5,386 nt of DNA, taken from contig DATELY010000246.1 of the NCBI GenBank assembly GCA_035276085.1, positions 1 through 5,386 of the forward strand, read 5' to 3'. Within the stretch, counting starts at the first letter, position 1. Each line of letters begins with the position of its first letter. Both the position numbers and the translations under genes were made by a program. The notes below the pieces were generated by a model, which had not been told where the DNA came from, did no database searches, and saw only the letters and a program-made list of their open reading frames with translations. Positions 5,287 through 5,386 of this stretch are shown one piece after another. Origin of the DNA: DATELY01 sp035276085. GTDB lineage: Bacteria > Pseudomonadota > Gammaproteobacteria > Steroidobacterales > Steroidobacteraceae.

Positions 5287-5311
5287 GCAACGACACTGAA
5301 TGTGTCGTTGC
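5287..5311. repeat. 10-bp perfect inverted repeat, 5-nt loop
   Basis: GCAACGACAC (5287-5296) is the exact reverse complement of GTGTCGTTGC (5302-5311), around the loop TGAAT. This is the second of three consecutive hairpins downstream of the GST gene. A stable stem is seen directly; its role (3'-end protection or termination) is inferred. Confidence 0.6.
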
Positions 5312-5347
5312 CCGGCGCAGCGCCAGTGCATGGATGCACTGGCCGGG
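5311..5347. repeat. Compound palindrome with two alternative foldings
   Basis: GCCAGTGCAT (5322-5331) and ATGCACTGGC (5334-5343) are exact reverse complements separated by GG. An outer pair, CCCGG (5311-5315) with CCGGG (5343-5347), can close the structure. GGCGC-A-GCGCC (5314-5324) is a competing small hairpin that shares bases 5322-5324. It directly abuts the previous hairpin. The arrangement resembles an intergenic palindromic repeat of the REP/BIME type, but copy number cannot be judged from one window. Confidence 0.5.
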
Positions 5348-5386
5348 GAGTGACACAGGGAAGTGGCCTTCACGAGGGTTAGGGTG

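Noticed and set aside
5251..5347. CRISPR array as an explanation for the repeated hairpins
   Set aside because: The three palindromes differ in sequence, are not regularly spaced, and there are no cas genes.
4646..5356. Open frame of 236 codons on the minus strand across the GST gene
   Set aside because: The GST reading is certain on the plus strand; this frame runs through the downstream palindromes and has low-complexity basic composition.
5375..5384. TTAGGG-like telomeric motif at the right edge
   Set aside because: Fewer than two units are present, and the context is an ordinary intergenic repeat cluster in a bacterial chromosome.

Overview
The window is chromosomal DNA from a GC-rich proteobacterium. 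The coding regions prefer G or C at third positions, several genes have Shine-Dalgarno-type starts, and one protein looks like a Gram-negative outer-membrane protein. A gammaproteobacterium near the Xanthomonadales/Steroidobacter/Nevskia groups is my best guess, but nothing here fixes the taxon. I see no tRNA, rRNA, CRISPR array, prophage gene or transposase gene.

Layout, left to right. A histone-deacetylase-family amidohydrolase (63-998, +) runs into a convergent class I methyltransferase with a DPPRF motif (1006-1818, -); the two stop codons sit in one hairpin. A roughly 200-bp divergent intergenic region follows. Next comes an exported protein I do not recognise, probably an outer-membrane beta-barrel (2031-3140, +). 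Starting immediately after its stop codon is a 161-bp MITE-like element (3141-3301) with 18-bp perfect terminal inverted repeats, a largely self-complementary interior and CTAG on both sides. Beyond it lies an apparent two-gene unit: a DUF2721 membrane protein (3354-3821, +) and a 95-residue encapsulated-ferritin-like protein (3853-4140, +). A 72-codon gene of unknown function (4149-4367, -) converges on that unit. After a 227-bp divergent intergenic region comes a glutathione S-transferase (4595-5239, +), followed by at least three consecutive hairpins up to the window edge.

Most of these genes look like unrelated single-gene units, and I find no multi-gene pathway. The most interesting item is the ferritin-like gene. 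Its ferroxidase residues are intact, but it has no encapsulin-localisation tail and no encapsulin gene in the following 1.2 kb. It sits 31 bp behind a predicted membrane protein instead. The other main observations are the MITE placed exactly at a stop codon, and two genes (methyltransferase and DUF2721) whose best -10 boxes lie 6 nt from an ATG that lacks a Shine-Dalgarno sequence, which suggests leaderless mRNAs.
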